The translations under genes were made by a program, and so were the position numbers. Of a stretch of 64,000 nucleotides of DNA, positions 33,849 to 42,856 are shown in pieces (position 1 is the stretch's first letter; every line of letters starts with the position of its first letter). The DNA lies in contig UQDV01000001.1 of assembly GCA_900539945.1 (NCBI GenBank), positions 96,543 to 160,542 on the forward strand, in the 5' to 3' direction. The DNA comes from an uncultured Faecalibacterium sp. Lineage in GTDB: Bacteria > Bacillota > Clostridia > Oscillospirales > Ruminococcaceae. The notes under the pieces are model-generated. The model was not told the DNA's origin and ran no database searches. It was given only the letters and a program-made list of their open reading frames with translations.

Positions 33849-34667
33849 TCAATATTGAAAAAATTCAATGATCAATCGTTCCTTTTTGCTCTTTCCGGGC
33901 AGAGCCGTCAGAGCAAAGCGCCCCTTGCCGCGCACTGTGAACACATCGCCCTCGTACACCGGGGCCGACGGCTTTTCCGCCGGCAGATGGTTGATCTCCA
34001 CCCGGCCTGCGGTGACCAGCTCACTGGCCTGCCCACGGCTGCAACGCAGCATGGCGGCCAGCACGGCGTCCAGCCGCAGCGACGACACCGTTGCGGTGCA
34101 TTTCCGGCGCTCTGCCGTCCGGAACTCCGGCACCTCGTCCGGTGCCAGCAGTCGGGTGGCCAGCTCGGTGCGGCCTGCCTGCAGCAGTTCCTGACAGATC
34201 AGCCGGGCTGCCGGTTCCAATGCGAACACATAGGCCGTGCCGGGCGCATCCGGCGGCAGAACGATGTCGCCCAGCGCCTCGCGCCGGATCTCCAGCCCCA
34301 TCAGGCTGCCAAGGTAGTCCTTGTGGGCGGGCAGCACAGCACCGGCCTGTGCGCGGCACTGCAGCTGCACACAGCAGATGGGGTTTTCCGGGCAGCTGTA
34401 CTCCGGTTCCAGGCAGAGGATCCGGCGTTCCGCCTCCGGCCAGCCGCCGTCAAAGCGGAAGCCGTCTTCCAGCCCGGCGCGGCCCAGAGCGGCGCGGGCA
34501 AGCTCCTGCTCGCGGTCGCTCAGGAAACCGGAATACCGGGCAATGCCGCGGGACTGGGCCGTGCGAGCAAGGTCCTCGATATGCCGCATGAGAAAGCGCT
34601 CTTCATCGGTGCGGGCCGGGACAAAGCCCCGGACTGCATGAACGACCGGATCAATAGAACGCGCCAT
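33849..34667 (-). CDS. ylmH: YlmH family RNA-binding protein (S4 domain)
   Basis: 272 residues from ATG 34667, which lies inside the sepF 3' end (17-nt overlap). N-terminal ~180 residues match the YlmH domain (GIARYSGFLSDREQELA, AHKDYLGSLMGLEIRREALGDI), followed by an S4 RNA-binding domain (SLRLDAVLAAMLRCSRGQASELV). YlmH homologues act in rescue of stalled ribosome products in Bacillus. Operon with sepF and divIVA; YlmG, which usually sits between, is missing. Confidence 0.92.
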   Translation of the reverse strand: MARSIDPVVHAVRGFVPARTDEERFLMRHIEDLARTAQSRGIARYSGFLSDREQELARAALGRAGLEDGFRFDGGWPEAERRILCLEPEYSCPENPICCVQLQCRAQAGAVLPAHKDYLGSLMGLEIRREALGDIVLPPDAPGTAYVFALEPAARLICQELLQAGRTELATRLLAPDEVPEFRTAERRKCTATVSSLRLDAVLAAMLRCSRGQASELVTAGRVEINHLPAEKPSAPVYEGDVFTVRGKGRFALTALPGKSKKERLIIEFFQY

Positions 34668-35112
34668 TGTTCTCCAGCTCGTCCAGCAGGTCACCCATGA
34701 TGTCTACGTTGTACGGGGTGATGATGAAGGTGCTGTTGGCCACACGCTTGATCTGGCCGTTGTTGGCATAGGCCACACCGGACAGGAAGTCCACCAGACG
34801 GCGGGACACTTCCTTGTTGGTGGACTCCAGGTTCAGCACGACGGTGCGCTTGTTGTTCAGATGGTCCGCAATGGTGCTGGCATCCTCAAAGCGCTCCGGC
34901 TTGACCAGGACCACCTTGAGCTGGGTGGTGGCGTGGATGTTGACCACCTTGTTCTTCTTGGCACCCTCGGCCGGCTCTTCGGTCTCGTCATCTGCGCCCA
35001 GGCCGACACCGTTGTTGTTGTTCACCATCTGGGGGCCGTCGTCAATGTACTGATCCTCGTATTCGTCCTCCGAACCAAACAGGCCCTTCTTGAGGCTATC
35101 TACCAAAGACAT
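34651..35112 (-). CDS. sepF: Cell division protein SepF
   Basis: 153 residues. N-terminal amphipathic start (MSLVDSLKKGLFGSEDEYED), an acidic linker, then the SepF fold (VVLVKPERFEDASTIADHLNNKRTVVLNLES) ending FIITPYNVDIMGDLLDELENNGAFY. Anchors FtsZ to the membrane. First gene of the operon sepF-ylmH-divIVA-(ileS), with a good sigma-A promoter. Confidence 0.96.
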   Translation of the reverse strand: MSLVDSLKKGLFGSEDEYEDQYIDDGPQMVNNNNGVGLGADDETEEPAEGAKKNKVVNIHATTQLKVVLVKPERFEDASTIADHLNNKRTVVLNLESTNKEVSRRLVDFLSGVAYANNGQIKRVANSTFIITPYNVDIMGDLLDELENNGAFY

Positions 35113-35188
35113 AATGATCTGCTCCTTTCATTCAGGCAGCGCCGGGCTGCCCGGCATACTTTGCAAAAGAATGCAAATAGCTTTTACT

Positions 35189-35217
35189 ATTATCGGATTT
35201 TTTGACACGGATGTCAA
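35189..35217 (-). promoter_or_regulatory. sepF operon promoter
   Basis: Minus strand TTGACA (35217-35212), 17-nt spacer, GATAAT (35194-35189); nearly consensus sigma-A. The -35 ends 3 bp before the stop codon of the upstream gene (35221). Confidence 0.85.
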
Positions 35218-35220
35218 TAA

Positions 35221-36543
35221 CTACAAAAGTTTTCCGTCGTACAAATTTTGTCCGGAAACGATGATTTCGTCATAAAGCCGCACCTGACTCGCCGAACCGT
35301 CGGTTCCCTTGGGCAAAACGAGGATGTAATCGCCGTCGGTCACCAGCGGATGATCGTTGTCCACGGGGTCGATCTTGCAGAAGCGGGCGATGTTGCCGTA
35401 CTTGACGTACACGCCTGGGATGTAGTTTTCGCCCTGCGTCTCTGCCTCGGTGCCGTCCTCCTTGAGGTAGTGCACCGCCGAAGCCGGGATGCGCAGACCG
35501 GTGCTCTCCCCCACCGAGATGCGGGCTGCTGCGTGGTTCAGGCAGAGCACATCGCCGTTGATGACATTGCAGGTGAGCACAAAGCGAGCCAGGCCCTGTT
35601 CTTCGTCAATGGTCACCTCCGAAACGGTGGCCTTGAAGGATCTGTCCGTCTGGCCGGGGAAGCGGATCTGCACACTGGAACTCAGCGGCTTGCCGTTCTG
35701 CCCCAGCAGCTTCTGGCCCTGTTCGGCCGAACACACGCCCACATAGCACCAGGTGAAGCCGGAAACGATCTTGCCGGCACAACCGTCCAGCGGCAGGGTG
35801 GGGTTAGAATCCAGATACGCCTTGAGCTGAGCCGGGTCCTGTGCAAGGATGTCGTCGGCTCCGGCATTGAGCCGCCCGCTGCTGGACGCCCGGACAAAGT
35901 AGCCGGTCTGCGGGGCGGTGATCTGGGTGGGGTTGCCCAGCTGGGCCTGCACGCTCTGGGCCTGCTGGGTCAGAGCCGTGACCTGATCGGTAAAGTTGGC
36001 GGAATCGCCGGTGGCGATCCAGAGCTTGTTCTGGGCCAGCAGGTAGGCATTGGCACCGCTGCTCACCTCGTCGTATGCTCCGGCATCCAGCTCGTCCATC
36101 ATGTCATAAAGGGCCGCCGAGCGCTCCCGCAGCAGGGCGTCCAGCTGCAGGGAGGTGGTGTTCTGGGAGCGCTGCAGCAGGTCGATCTGCTCGGTCAGCT
36201 GGGTGAGCTGCTGGCGCAGCACCGCCTGGGAAGCATCGCTGTAGATCTCCACCACAGCCGTCCCGGCCGAGACGCGCTCGCCGTCGGCCGCGAGATATCC
36301 CAGCGTACCGCTGCCGGAAACATATACCTCATCAAACAGCAGCACACCGTCGGCCTCCACGTTGTCCGACACAGTGGCCGGCAGTGCGGTCTCATATACA
36401 TTCTGCGGGAAGAGGATGTGCAGGGCCTGATATCCCACATAGCATGCAGCCAGCAGCAAAAATGCCGCCAACACCCCGGCCAGCACCGCCAGCGGATGCG
36501 GCTCCCTGCGGTCCCTCCGGCTTTTTTCTGCCCTATCGGCCAT
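35221..36543 (-). CDS. HlyD-like membrane fusion/adaptor protein
   Basis: 440 residues. A short basic N terminus, one membrane anchor (about residues 17-38), and a lipoyl-like half domain split around a long coiled coil (residues ~105-190; QLTEQIDLLQRSQNTT) then a beta-rich C-terminal region. Typical of HlyD/MFP adaptor proteins, which link an inner-membrane transporter to an exit path; no transporter is encoded nearby. It follows miaA by 6 nt, so it belongs to the mutS-mutL-miaA unit. Similar orphan adaptors occur near the sepF cluster in other Clostridia (recalled, not checked). Role unknown. Confidence 0.72.
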   Translation of the reverse strand: MADRAEKSRRDRREPHPLAVLAGVLAAFLLLAACYVGYQALHILFPQNVYETALPATVSDNVEADGVLLFDEVYVSGSGTLGYLAADGERVSAGTAVVEIYSDASQAVLRQQLTQLTEQIDLLQRSQNTTSLQLDALLRERSAALYDMMDELDAGAYDEVSSGANAYLLAQNKLWIATGDSANFTDQVTALTQQAQSVQAQLGNPTQITAPQTGYFVRASSSGRLNAGADDILAQDPAQLKAYLDSNPTLPLDGCAGKIVSGFTWCYVGVCSAEQGQKLLGQNGKPLSSSVQIRFPGQTDRSFKATVSEVTIDEEQGLARFVLTCNVINGDVLCLNHAAARISVGESTGLRIPASAVHYLKEDGTEAETQGENYIPGVYVKYGNIARFCKIDPVDNDHPLVTDGDYILVLPKGTDGSASQVRLYDEIIVSGQNLYDGKLL

Positions 36544-36549
36544 TATCCA

Positions 36550-37494
36550 TCATCCTTTCGACAAAAATTCCTGTACGGTACGGCAGGCACACTGCTGCAC
36601 CTCCGGCACCCCGGCATCCAGCCAGACCACGCCTTCCATGTGGCGGAACCAGGTCAGCTGCCGCTTGGCGTAGTTGCGGGAGGCCTGCTTGAGCTTGTCC
36701 GCGCAGGCTTCCAGCGAGGCCGTCTGCTCAAAATACGGGAAGAACTCCTTGTAGCCGATGGCCTGTGCTGCCGTGCGGAAACGGCTGCGGTTGTTCCAGA
36801 CCAGCTCTGCCTCTGCCAGCAGACCGGCATCCAGCATTTTGTCCACCCGCAGGTCGATGCGGCGGTACAGCGCCGCCCGGTCCGGGAAATCCAGCCCTAA
36901 GATCAGGCTGCGATAGGGGCGTTCCGACGGCAGGGATGCCGCCTTCTGCTCGCTGAGCTTTTTGCCGGTGGCGCGGTAATGTTCCAGCGCCCGCAGCACC
37001 CGCACCTGATTGTTGGGGTGGATGACAGCCGCCGCTTCCGGGTCCACCTGCTGCAGCTCGGCGTAAAGGGCGGCACCGCCCTTCTGGGCCAGCTCTTCTG
37101 CCAGCTGCTCCCGCAGACCGGCCGGTGCTTTTTCTTCGGTAAAGCGCACACCGTACAGAAAGCTCTGTACATATAAACCGGTGCCGCCCACCAGAATGGG
37201 CAGATGCCCCCGGCCCGCGATCTCCTGCTCCAGGCGGCCCGCCATGGCAGTGAAATCTGCCACGCTGAATGGTGCGTCCGGTTCCAGGATGTCCACCCCG
37301 TGGTGCGGGATGCCGTGGGTCTCCTCGGGCGTGACCTTGGCGGTGCCCACATCCAGACCCTTGTAGATCTGCATGGAGTCCGCGCTGATTACTTCGCCCC
37401 CGAACTGTTCGGCCAGCGCTACGCCCAAGGCCGTTTTGCCGGTGGCCGTGGGGCCCACCACTGCCACGACCGGGTGTTTATACGATGCGTCCAA
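36550..37494 (-). CDS. miaA: tRNA dimethylallyltransferase MiaA
   Basis: 314 residues from a TTG at 37494 (GGAG 13 nt upstream), overlapping mutL by 17 nt; no in-frame ATG lies ahead of the P-loop, so TTG is preferred. P-loop GPTATGKTALG, then ISADSMQIYKGLDVGTAK and HHGVDILEPD, and TRAAQAIGYKE-type C-terminal motif (here FRTAAQAIGYKEFF). Adds the isopentenyl group to A37 of tRNAs; the product is the substrate of MiaB (encoded at 42857). Confidence 0.95.
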   Translation of the reverse strand: MDASYKHPVVAVVGPTATGKTALGVALAEQFGGEVISADSMQIYKGLDVGTAKVTPEETHGIPHHGVDILEPDAPFSVADFTAMAGRLEQEIAGRGHLPILVGGTGLYVQSFLYGVRFTEEKAPAGLREQLAEELAQKGGAALYAELQQVDPEAAAVIHPNNQVRVLRALEHYRATGKKLSEQKAASLPSERPYRSLILGLDFPDRAALYRRIDLRVDKMLDAGLLAEAELVWNNRSRFRTAAQAIGYKEFFPYFEQTASLEACADKLKQASRNYAKRQLTWFRHMEGVVWLDAGVPEVQQCACRTVQEFLSKG

Positions 37495-39616
37495 ACTGCT
37501 TTTCCAGCTCCTTTCGGGTCAACTTGAGCACGCAGGGGCGGCCGTGAGGGCAGAAGGGCGGCACTTCGCCGGAAAGGATCTTTTCGGCCAGCGCCAGCAG
37601 CTCCTGCGGGGAGGACTTGTCCCCCGCCTTGATGGCCGCACGGCAGGAGATGGAATGCAGCACCCACTCGGTATGCTCGTTCAGTGCGTCGTGGCCGCCC
37701 TTGAGCAGCTTGTTGGCGATCTCAATGAGCAGGCTTTCGGCGTTCTGCGGTTCCACATCGGCCGGGACCGCCCGCAGCACCACCGTGTTGCCGCCAAAGT
37801 CCGCGATCTCCAGCCCTGCGTTTTCCAGCAGGGGCACATGATCCAGCAGGGCCTGTTTTTCCTCAGCAGACAGGTCAATGGCCGTCGGCTCCAGCAGCAT
37901 CTGACTGGGCACATTGCCGTAGTTGGCTGCCAGCTTTTCGTACAGCTGGCGCTCATGGGCAGCGTGCTTGTCGATGAGGCACAGTTCGTCGCCGCGCTCG
38001 GCCAGAATATAGGTACGGAACACCTCACCCACATAGCGCAGCGGCTCCGGGCCGTCGGCGGGGGCAAAGTTCATCTGCTCCGGCTCCACCGGCTCTTCGG
38101 CAGCTGCTTCCGGTTCCTCCCGTGCAGGCTGTACCGGCGCTGCGGGCTTTTCCGGCTCTTTCACCGGAACGGCAGGCTGCGGGTCCCAGGCCGCCATGTG
38201 GTTCCAGCCTGCCTGCACTTTTGTCTCACCGAAATCCGGTTCCACGTCCAACTGTGTTTCGCTGGCCGCCGCACGGAAGGGTTCAGCAGGCTTTTCCTGC
38301 GGGGCGGCCGGGCTGTGCAGGGTAACAAATGGGTCCAGGATGTCGGCATCCACGCTGCTCTGTTTCCAGCGAGGTTGTGCCGCAGCCGTCGGTTTTTCCG
38401 GCGCAGCAGGTGCAGATGCCTTCGTTGCGGGCTTTGCGGGAGCCACCGGGGCCGGAGCGGACTGCGGCGGGAGGGTGCCCGGGGCCGCCTGCCCCGGAAT
38501 GATGGCAGAAAGTCCTGTAAAGTTGTTTTTCTTTACAGTATTTTCCGGCGATTCTCTGTCAGATACTTCGATCTTGGATTTTTCGTTGGTTTTTGTTTCT
38601 TCAAAGGTGAAATGCCGCTCGCCGGTGCCGGGCTGGGCCAGTGCCAGCTTGACGGCATGGTAAACCACATCAAAGATGTCGTTTTCCCGGGCAAAGCGCA
38701 CCTCGATCTTGGCCGGGTGCACATTCACATCCACCAGGTCTGCCGGCATATCCAGCAGCAGGATGCCGCCAGGGAACTTGCCCTGCATCATGGTGCCCTT
38801 GAACGCCATCTCCATACCGGCCATGATGGTACGGTTGCGGACATAGCGTCCATTGATGTAAAAATGCTGCATGCTGCGGCTGGCGCGGCAGCTCTTGGGC
38901 GGGGTGATGAGACCCCTGATGTGGTAGACGCCCTCCTGGTTGTCCACCTCCACAAGGTCCCGGCTGAACTCCCGGCCCAACACAGAGTAGGCCGCGCCCC
39001 GCAGCTGACCGTCACCGGGGGTGACGTACTGCAGTTTGCCTTCCCGGATGAATTTGATGCTCACCTCCGGGTGGCTGAGGGCCACATGGGTGACCGTGTC
39101 GGCCACGAAGGTGCCCTCGCTGGAGTCCTTTTTGAGGAACTTCATGCGGGCGGGGGTATTGTAGAACAGATCCTGCACCCGGATGGTGGTGCCCACGGCA
39201 CGGGCGCCCGGCTCACGGGAGAGCTCTTCCCCGCCCTCGATGCAGTACACCGTGGCAAATTCGTCCTGCTCAGTGCGGGTGGTCAGCTCCACCCGGGCCA
39301 CGCTGGCAATGGAGGCCAGTGCCTCGCCGCGGAAGCCCAGGGTATGGATGCTGACAAGGTCGTCCGGCGTCTGGATCTTGCTGGTGGCGTGTCGGATGAA
39401 AGCAGTGGAGATGTATTCGGCTTCAATGCCGGTGCCGTTGTCGCTGATCTCGATCAGCTTCACGCCGCCGGACTCAATGCTCACGGTGATCTGGCTGGCA
39501 CCTGCGTCGATGGAGTTTTCCAGCAGCTCCTTGACAACGGACGCCGGACGTTCGACTACCTCACCGGCTGCGATCAGCTCGGCGGTGTGCTTGTCCAGAA
39601 CATGGATCACGGCCAT
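37478..39616 (-). CDS. mutL: DNA mismatch repair protein MutL (endonuclease type)
   Basis: 712 residues. GHKL ATPase N-domain (ENSIDAGAS, SDNGTGIE, LGFRGEALASI), a ~150-residue Pro/Ala-rich linker, and a C-terminal domain with the metal-binding endonuclease motif DKHAAHERQLYE (DxHAxxExxxxE) and FCPHGRPCVLKL (CPHGRP). It is therefore a nicking MutL, as in species lacking MutH. Lies 37 nt after mutS. Confidence 0.97.
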   Translation of the reverse strand: MAVIHVLDKHTAELIAAGEVVERPASVVKELLENSIDAGASQITVSIESGGVKLIEISDNGTGIEAEYISTAFIRHATSKIQTPDDLVSIHTLGFRGEALASIASVARVELTTRTEQDEFATVYCIEGGEELSREPGARAVGTTIRVQDLFYNTPARMKFLKKDSSEGTFVADTVTHVALSHPEVSIKFIREGKLQYVTPGDGQLRGAAYSVLGREFSRDLVEVDNQEGVYHIRGLITPPKSCRASRSMQHFYINGRYVRNRTIMAGMEMAFKGTMMQGKFPGGILLLDMPADLVDVNVHPAKIEVRFARENDIFDVVYHAVKLALAQPGTGERHFTFEETKTNEKSKIEVSDRESPENTVKKNNFTGLSAIIPGQAAPGTLPPQSAPAPVAPAKPATKASAPAAPEKPTAAAQPRWKQSSVDADILDPFVTLHSPAAPQEKPAEPFRAAASETQLDVEPDFGETKVQAGWNHMAAWDPQPAVPVKEPEKPAAPVQPAREEPEAAAEEPVEPEQMNFAPADGPEPLRYVGEVFRTYILAERGDELCLIDKHAAHERQLYEKLAANYGNVPSQMLLEPTAIDLSAEEKQALLDHVPLLENAGLEIADFGGNTVVLRAVPADVEPQNAESLLIEIANKLLKGGHDALNEHTEWVLHSISCRAAIKAGDKSSPQELLALAEKILSGEVPPFCPHGRPCVLKLTRKELEKQFGRIV

Positions 39617-39653
39617 GGTCGTTCCCTCCCTTGTGCGTTTTGTAGAGAACGGG

Positions 39654-42269
39654 TCAGCCGTTCAGGCTGCCCTTCAGGGTCTTTTTGAGTTCATAGAGGA
39701 AATTCAGGGCTTCGATGGGGGTCAGGGTCTCCACATCCACGGCTTCCAGCTTTTCCATCATCTCGCTGGGTACTGCCGGGGAGTTGTACTCCTGCAGGGC
39801 ATCAAAGTCCATCTGTTCCACCTTGTTTTTCGGGGCCGTGGCTTCCAGTGCCCGCAGCACCTCGTGGGCGCGGCGGGTCACGCTGCCGGGCAGACCGGCC
39901 AGCTTGGCCACCTCAATGCCGTAGCTGTCATCGGCCGGGCCGCGCACGATGCGCCGCAGGAAGGTGATGTCCTCACCGCGCTTCTTGACCGCGATGTTGT
40001 AGTTCTTTACACCCTCCACGGTGCCTTCCAGCTCGGTCAGCTCGTGGTAGTGGGTGGCAAACAGCGTCTTGCAGCCAAGGCCCTTGGCGGGGTCTGTAAT
40101 GTGCTCCACCACGGCGCGGGCAATGCTCATGCCGTCAAAGGTGGAGGTCCCGCGGCCGATCTCGTCCAGCACCACAAGGCTCTTGGAGGTGGCGTTTTTC
40201 AGGATCTCGGCTACCTCGGTCATCTCCACCATAAAGGTAGACTGCCCGGCAGAAAGGTCGTCCGATGCACCGATGCGGGTAAAGATGGCATCCACCACGC
40301 CCACATGGCAGCTGGCGGCCGGCACAAAGGAGCCGATCTGCGCCATCAGCGCGATGAGCGCATTCTGACGCATGTAGGTCGATTTGCCCGCCATGTTTGG
40401 GCCGGTGATGATCAGGCAGCGGTCCTCGCCGCAGCTGAGGGTGGTATCATTGGGCACAAACAGGCTGCCCTTGAGCACCTGTTCCACCACGGGGTGGCGG
40501 CCCTCGGTGATGGTCAGCTCGTCGCTGTCATCCACCACGGGGCGGCAGTAGTTGTTCTCTGCCGCCACCTGCGCCAGGGCCGTCAGCACATCCAGCTTTG
40601 CCACGGCGTTGGCCGTGCGCTGGATGCGGTCCAGCTGGGCGCTGATGCTCTCCAGAAGCTCGTCGAACAGGCGGCGCTCCAGCGTGATCAGCCGCTCGTG
40701 TGCACCCAGGATCTTGCTTTCCAGCTCCTTGAGCTCCTGCGTAATGTAGCGCTCGCCGCTGGTCAGGGTCTGCTTGCGGATGTAGGTCTCCGGCACCATA
40801 CTTTTGTAGGAGTTGCTGACCTCGATGTAGTAGCCGAACACATGGTTGTAGCCGATCTTCAGCTTGGGGATGCCGGTCTCCTGCCGCAGGCGGGCTTCCA
40901 GCTGGGCCAGGACCCCCTTGGTGTTGTCGCGGATGGAGCGCAGCTCGTCCACCTCGGTGTGGTAGCCCTTGGCGATGACGCCGCCGTCCTTCAGGGTGGA
41001 CGGTGCATCCGGGTCCACGGCCGCATAGATGCGGGCCTTGATGTCCTCCAGCGGGTCGATCTCCTCCGCCAGCTCTGCCAGCTCCGGGCAGCCGCAGGCC
41101 GTTGCCTGCTGCCGGAGGACCGGCAGATGCTCACAGGTCTGGGCCAGCGTATAGATTTCCTTGGGGGTGGCTGAGCCATAGACCGTGCGGGTCATCAGGC
41201 GCTCCATGTCGGCAATGTAGTGCAGCTCGTCGGTCAGGTCGCCGCGCACGACGGTCTGCCGCACAAGGCTCTCCACCGCGTTGAGGCGCTGGTTGATGAG
41301 CTTGCTGGACAACAGCGGCTGCTCGATCCAGCTGCGCAGCATGCGCTTGCCCATGGCCGTGCTGGTCTTGTCCAGCACCCAGAGCAGCGTGCCCCGCTTT
41401 TCGCGGCCGCGCAGCGTCTCGGTGAGTTCCAGATTGGCCCGGGTGACCGGCGACAGACGCATGAACTGCGCCTCGTTGTAGGTCACCACGGTTTTCAGAC
41501 GCTCCACGCCCTTGATCTGGGTGTCGTGCAGATACTCCAGCAGTGCCGCCATGGCAAACCGTACCAGACCGTTTTCGGCCATGCCGGTGGTCTGGGGCCA
41601 GTCACGACCGAACTGGCTCTCCAGCGAAGCCGCCACCAGACCCGGCGCATAGCGCTCATCCTCCACCAGCTCCACCGAGCAGGTCATATTCTTTTTGATG
41701 TAGGCCGTCACTTCGCGGCAGTCCAGCAGGCCGGGGTTCATCAGCACTTCGCTGGGGTGGAAGCGGCACAGCTCGGTGATCACCGCCGGGGCGATCTTGT
41801 CCGCCGCCAGCTCGGTGATGTGGGCCGTGCCGGTGGAGACGTCCGCAAAGCAGAGACCCGCTTTTTTGCCCTTGAGATAGATGCTGGCAATGTAATTGTT
41901 GCGGTCATCCTGCAGCATGCTGCTCTCGATGACCGTGCCGGGGGTGACCACGCGGATGATGTCGCGCTTGACCAGCCCTTTGGCCTTGGCAGGGTCCTCC
42001 ACCTGCTCACAGATGGCCACCTTGTAGCCCTTGGCGATCAGACGCGCCACATAGCCCTCGTAGCTGTGGAAGGGCACGCCGCACATGGGGGCCCGCTCTT
42101 CCAGACCGCACTGCTTGCCGGTCAGGGTCAGATCCAGCTCTTTGGACGCTGTGAGGGCATCCTCAAAGAACATCTCGTAAAAATCGCCGATGCGGTAGAA
42201 CAGGATCTCGTCCTTGTGTTGTTTTTTGATTTCCAGATATTGCTGCATCATGGGCGACAGCTCTGCCAT
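39654..42269 (-). CDS. mutS: DNA mismatch repair protein MutS
   Basis: 871 residues from ATG 42269 (GAGAGGG upstream); 28 more in-frame codons upstream have no ribosome-binding site. Mismatch-recognition domain begins with FYRIGDFYEMFFEDA; the ATPase has Walker A GPNMAGKSTYMRQ, DEIGRGTSTFDG and FATHYHEL. First gene of the mutS-mutL-miaA-hlyD unit. The C-terminal beta-clamp-binding region is short and Lys-poor. Confidence 0.97.
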   Translation of the reverse strand: MAELSPMMQQYLEIKKQHKDEILFYRIGDFYEMFFEDALTASKELDLTLTGKQCGLEERAPMCGVPFHSYEGYVARLIAKGYKVAICEQVEDPAKAKGLVKRDIIRVVTPGTVIESSMLQDDRNNYIASIYLKGKKAGLCFADVSTGTAHITELAADKIAPAVITELCRFHPSEVLMNPGLLDCREVTAYIKKNMTCSVELVEDERYAPGLVAASLESQFGRDWPQTTGMAENGLVRFAMAALLEYLHDTQIKGVERLKTVVTYNEAQFMRLSPVTRANLELTETLRGREKRGTLLWVLDKTSTAMGKRMLRSWIEQPLLSSKLINQRLNAVESLVRQTVVRGDLTDELHYIADMERLMTRTVYGSATPKEIYTLAQTCEHLPVLRQQATACGCPELAELAEEIDPLEDIKARIYAAVDPDAPSTLKDGGVIAKGYHTEVDELRSIRDNTKGVLAQLEARLRQETGIPKLKIGYNHVFGYYIEVSNSYKSMVPETYIRKQTLTSGERYITQELKELESKILGAHERLITLERRLFDELLESISAQLDRIQRTANAVAKLDVLTALAQVAAENNYCRPVVDDSDELTITEGRHPVVEQVLKGSLFVPNDTTLSCGEDRCLIITGPNMAGKSTYMRQNALIALMAQIGSFVPAASCHVGVVDAIFTRIGASDDLSAGQSTFMVEMTEVAEILKNATSKSLVVLDEIGRGTSTFDGMSIARAVVEHITDPAKGLGCKTLFATHYHELTELEGTVEGVKNYNIAVKKRGEDITFLRRIVRGPADDSYGIEVAKLAGLPGSVTRRAHEVLRALEATAPKNKVEQMDFDALQEYNSPAVPSEMMEKLEAVDVETLTPIEALNFLYELKKTLKGSLNG

Positions 42270-42335
42270 GGTTTTCCCTCTCTCCCCGTTCGATGGTTCT
42301 GTGCATGGTTTGCGGCCGGTAACCGCCTTTTGCAA

Positions 42336-42371
42336 ACAAAACGCGGTCTGCATTGCACAGCCGCGTTTTGT
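42336..42371 (-). terminator. Terminator after ylbF
   Basis: ACAAAACGCGG (42336-42346) with CCGCGTTTTGT (42361-42371), then TTTGC on the minus strand. It separates the miaB-ylbF unit from mutS. Confidence 0.85.
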
Positions 42372-42382
42372 TCCGGATCGTG

Positions 42383-42790
42383 TTAGTGGCAGCCGCCGCA
42401 GGTGGAGCAGCTTCCGGTGCAGGAAGCGGAGGGCTCCTGCACGGTCATCGGGTCGCCGCCGTTCATGGCAGTGTTGATGATGGCATCAATGTAGTTGACC
42501 AGATTTTCGCACTCGCGCTTGGCCTCGTTGTAGGCGGTCATGCCCTCGTCGCCCATGATCTGGCCGTAGAGGTTGTTGACCTTCTCGTTCAGCTCGGTGA
42601 TGCGGGCGTCGTCGCGCTCGCTCTTGCCGATCTCGTTGTTCAGGTCCATGCGGGCCAGGTTGAACTCGCCGATCAGGTTCTGCAGGTTCTCGTCGTTGTC
42701 GTTTGCCTTGCGGGCCTGGTCCAGTGCCAGGTAACGGGGGTCGGTCTGCAGGGCCACTGCAGCGCGCTTGAACAGATCAATGCAATCCAT
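42383..42790 (-). CDS. ylbF: YlbF/YmcA family protein with C-terminal cysteine cluster
   Basis: 135 residues, helical. N-terminal MDCIDLFKRAAVALQTDPRYLALDQARKAND and LNNEIGKSERDDARITELN match the Com_YlbF family. The last ~15 residues are ASCTGSCSTCGGCH with five cysteines. In Bacillus YlbF, YmcA and YaaT form a complex (RicAFT) that carries Fe-S clusters and affects RNase Y, competence and sporulation; ymcA is also next to miaB. The cysteine tail here may be a cluster ligand (inference). Confidence 0.85.
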   Translation of the reverse strand: MDCIDLFKRAAVALQTDPRYLALDQARKANDNDENLQNLIGEFNLARMDLNNEIGKSERDDARITELNEKVNNLYGQIMGDEGMTAYNEAKRECENLVNYIDAIINTAMNGGDPMTVQEPSASCTGSCSTCGGCH

Positions 42791-42856
42791 GGTAGTTGTT
42801 CTCCTTGTCGCTTTTTATTGTTTCAGGGGCACACAGCCCCGGAATCGCGTTTTCTC

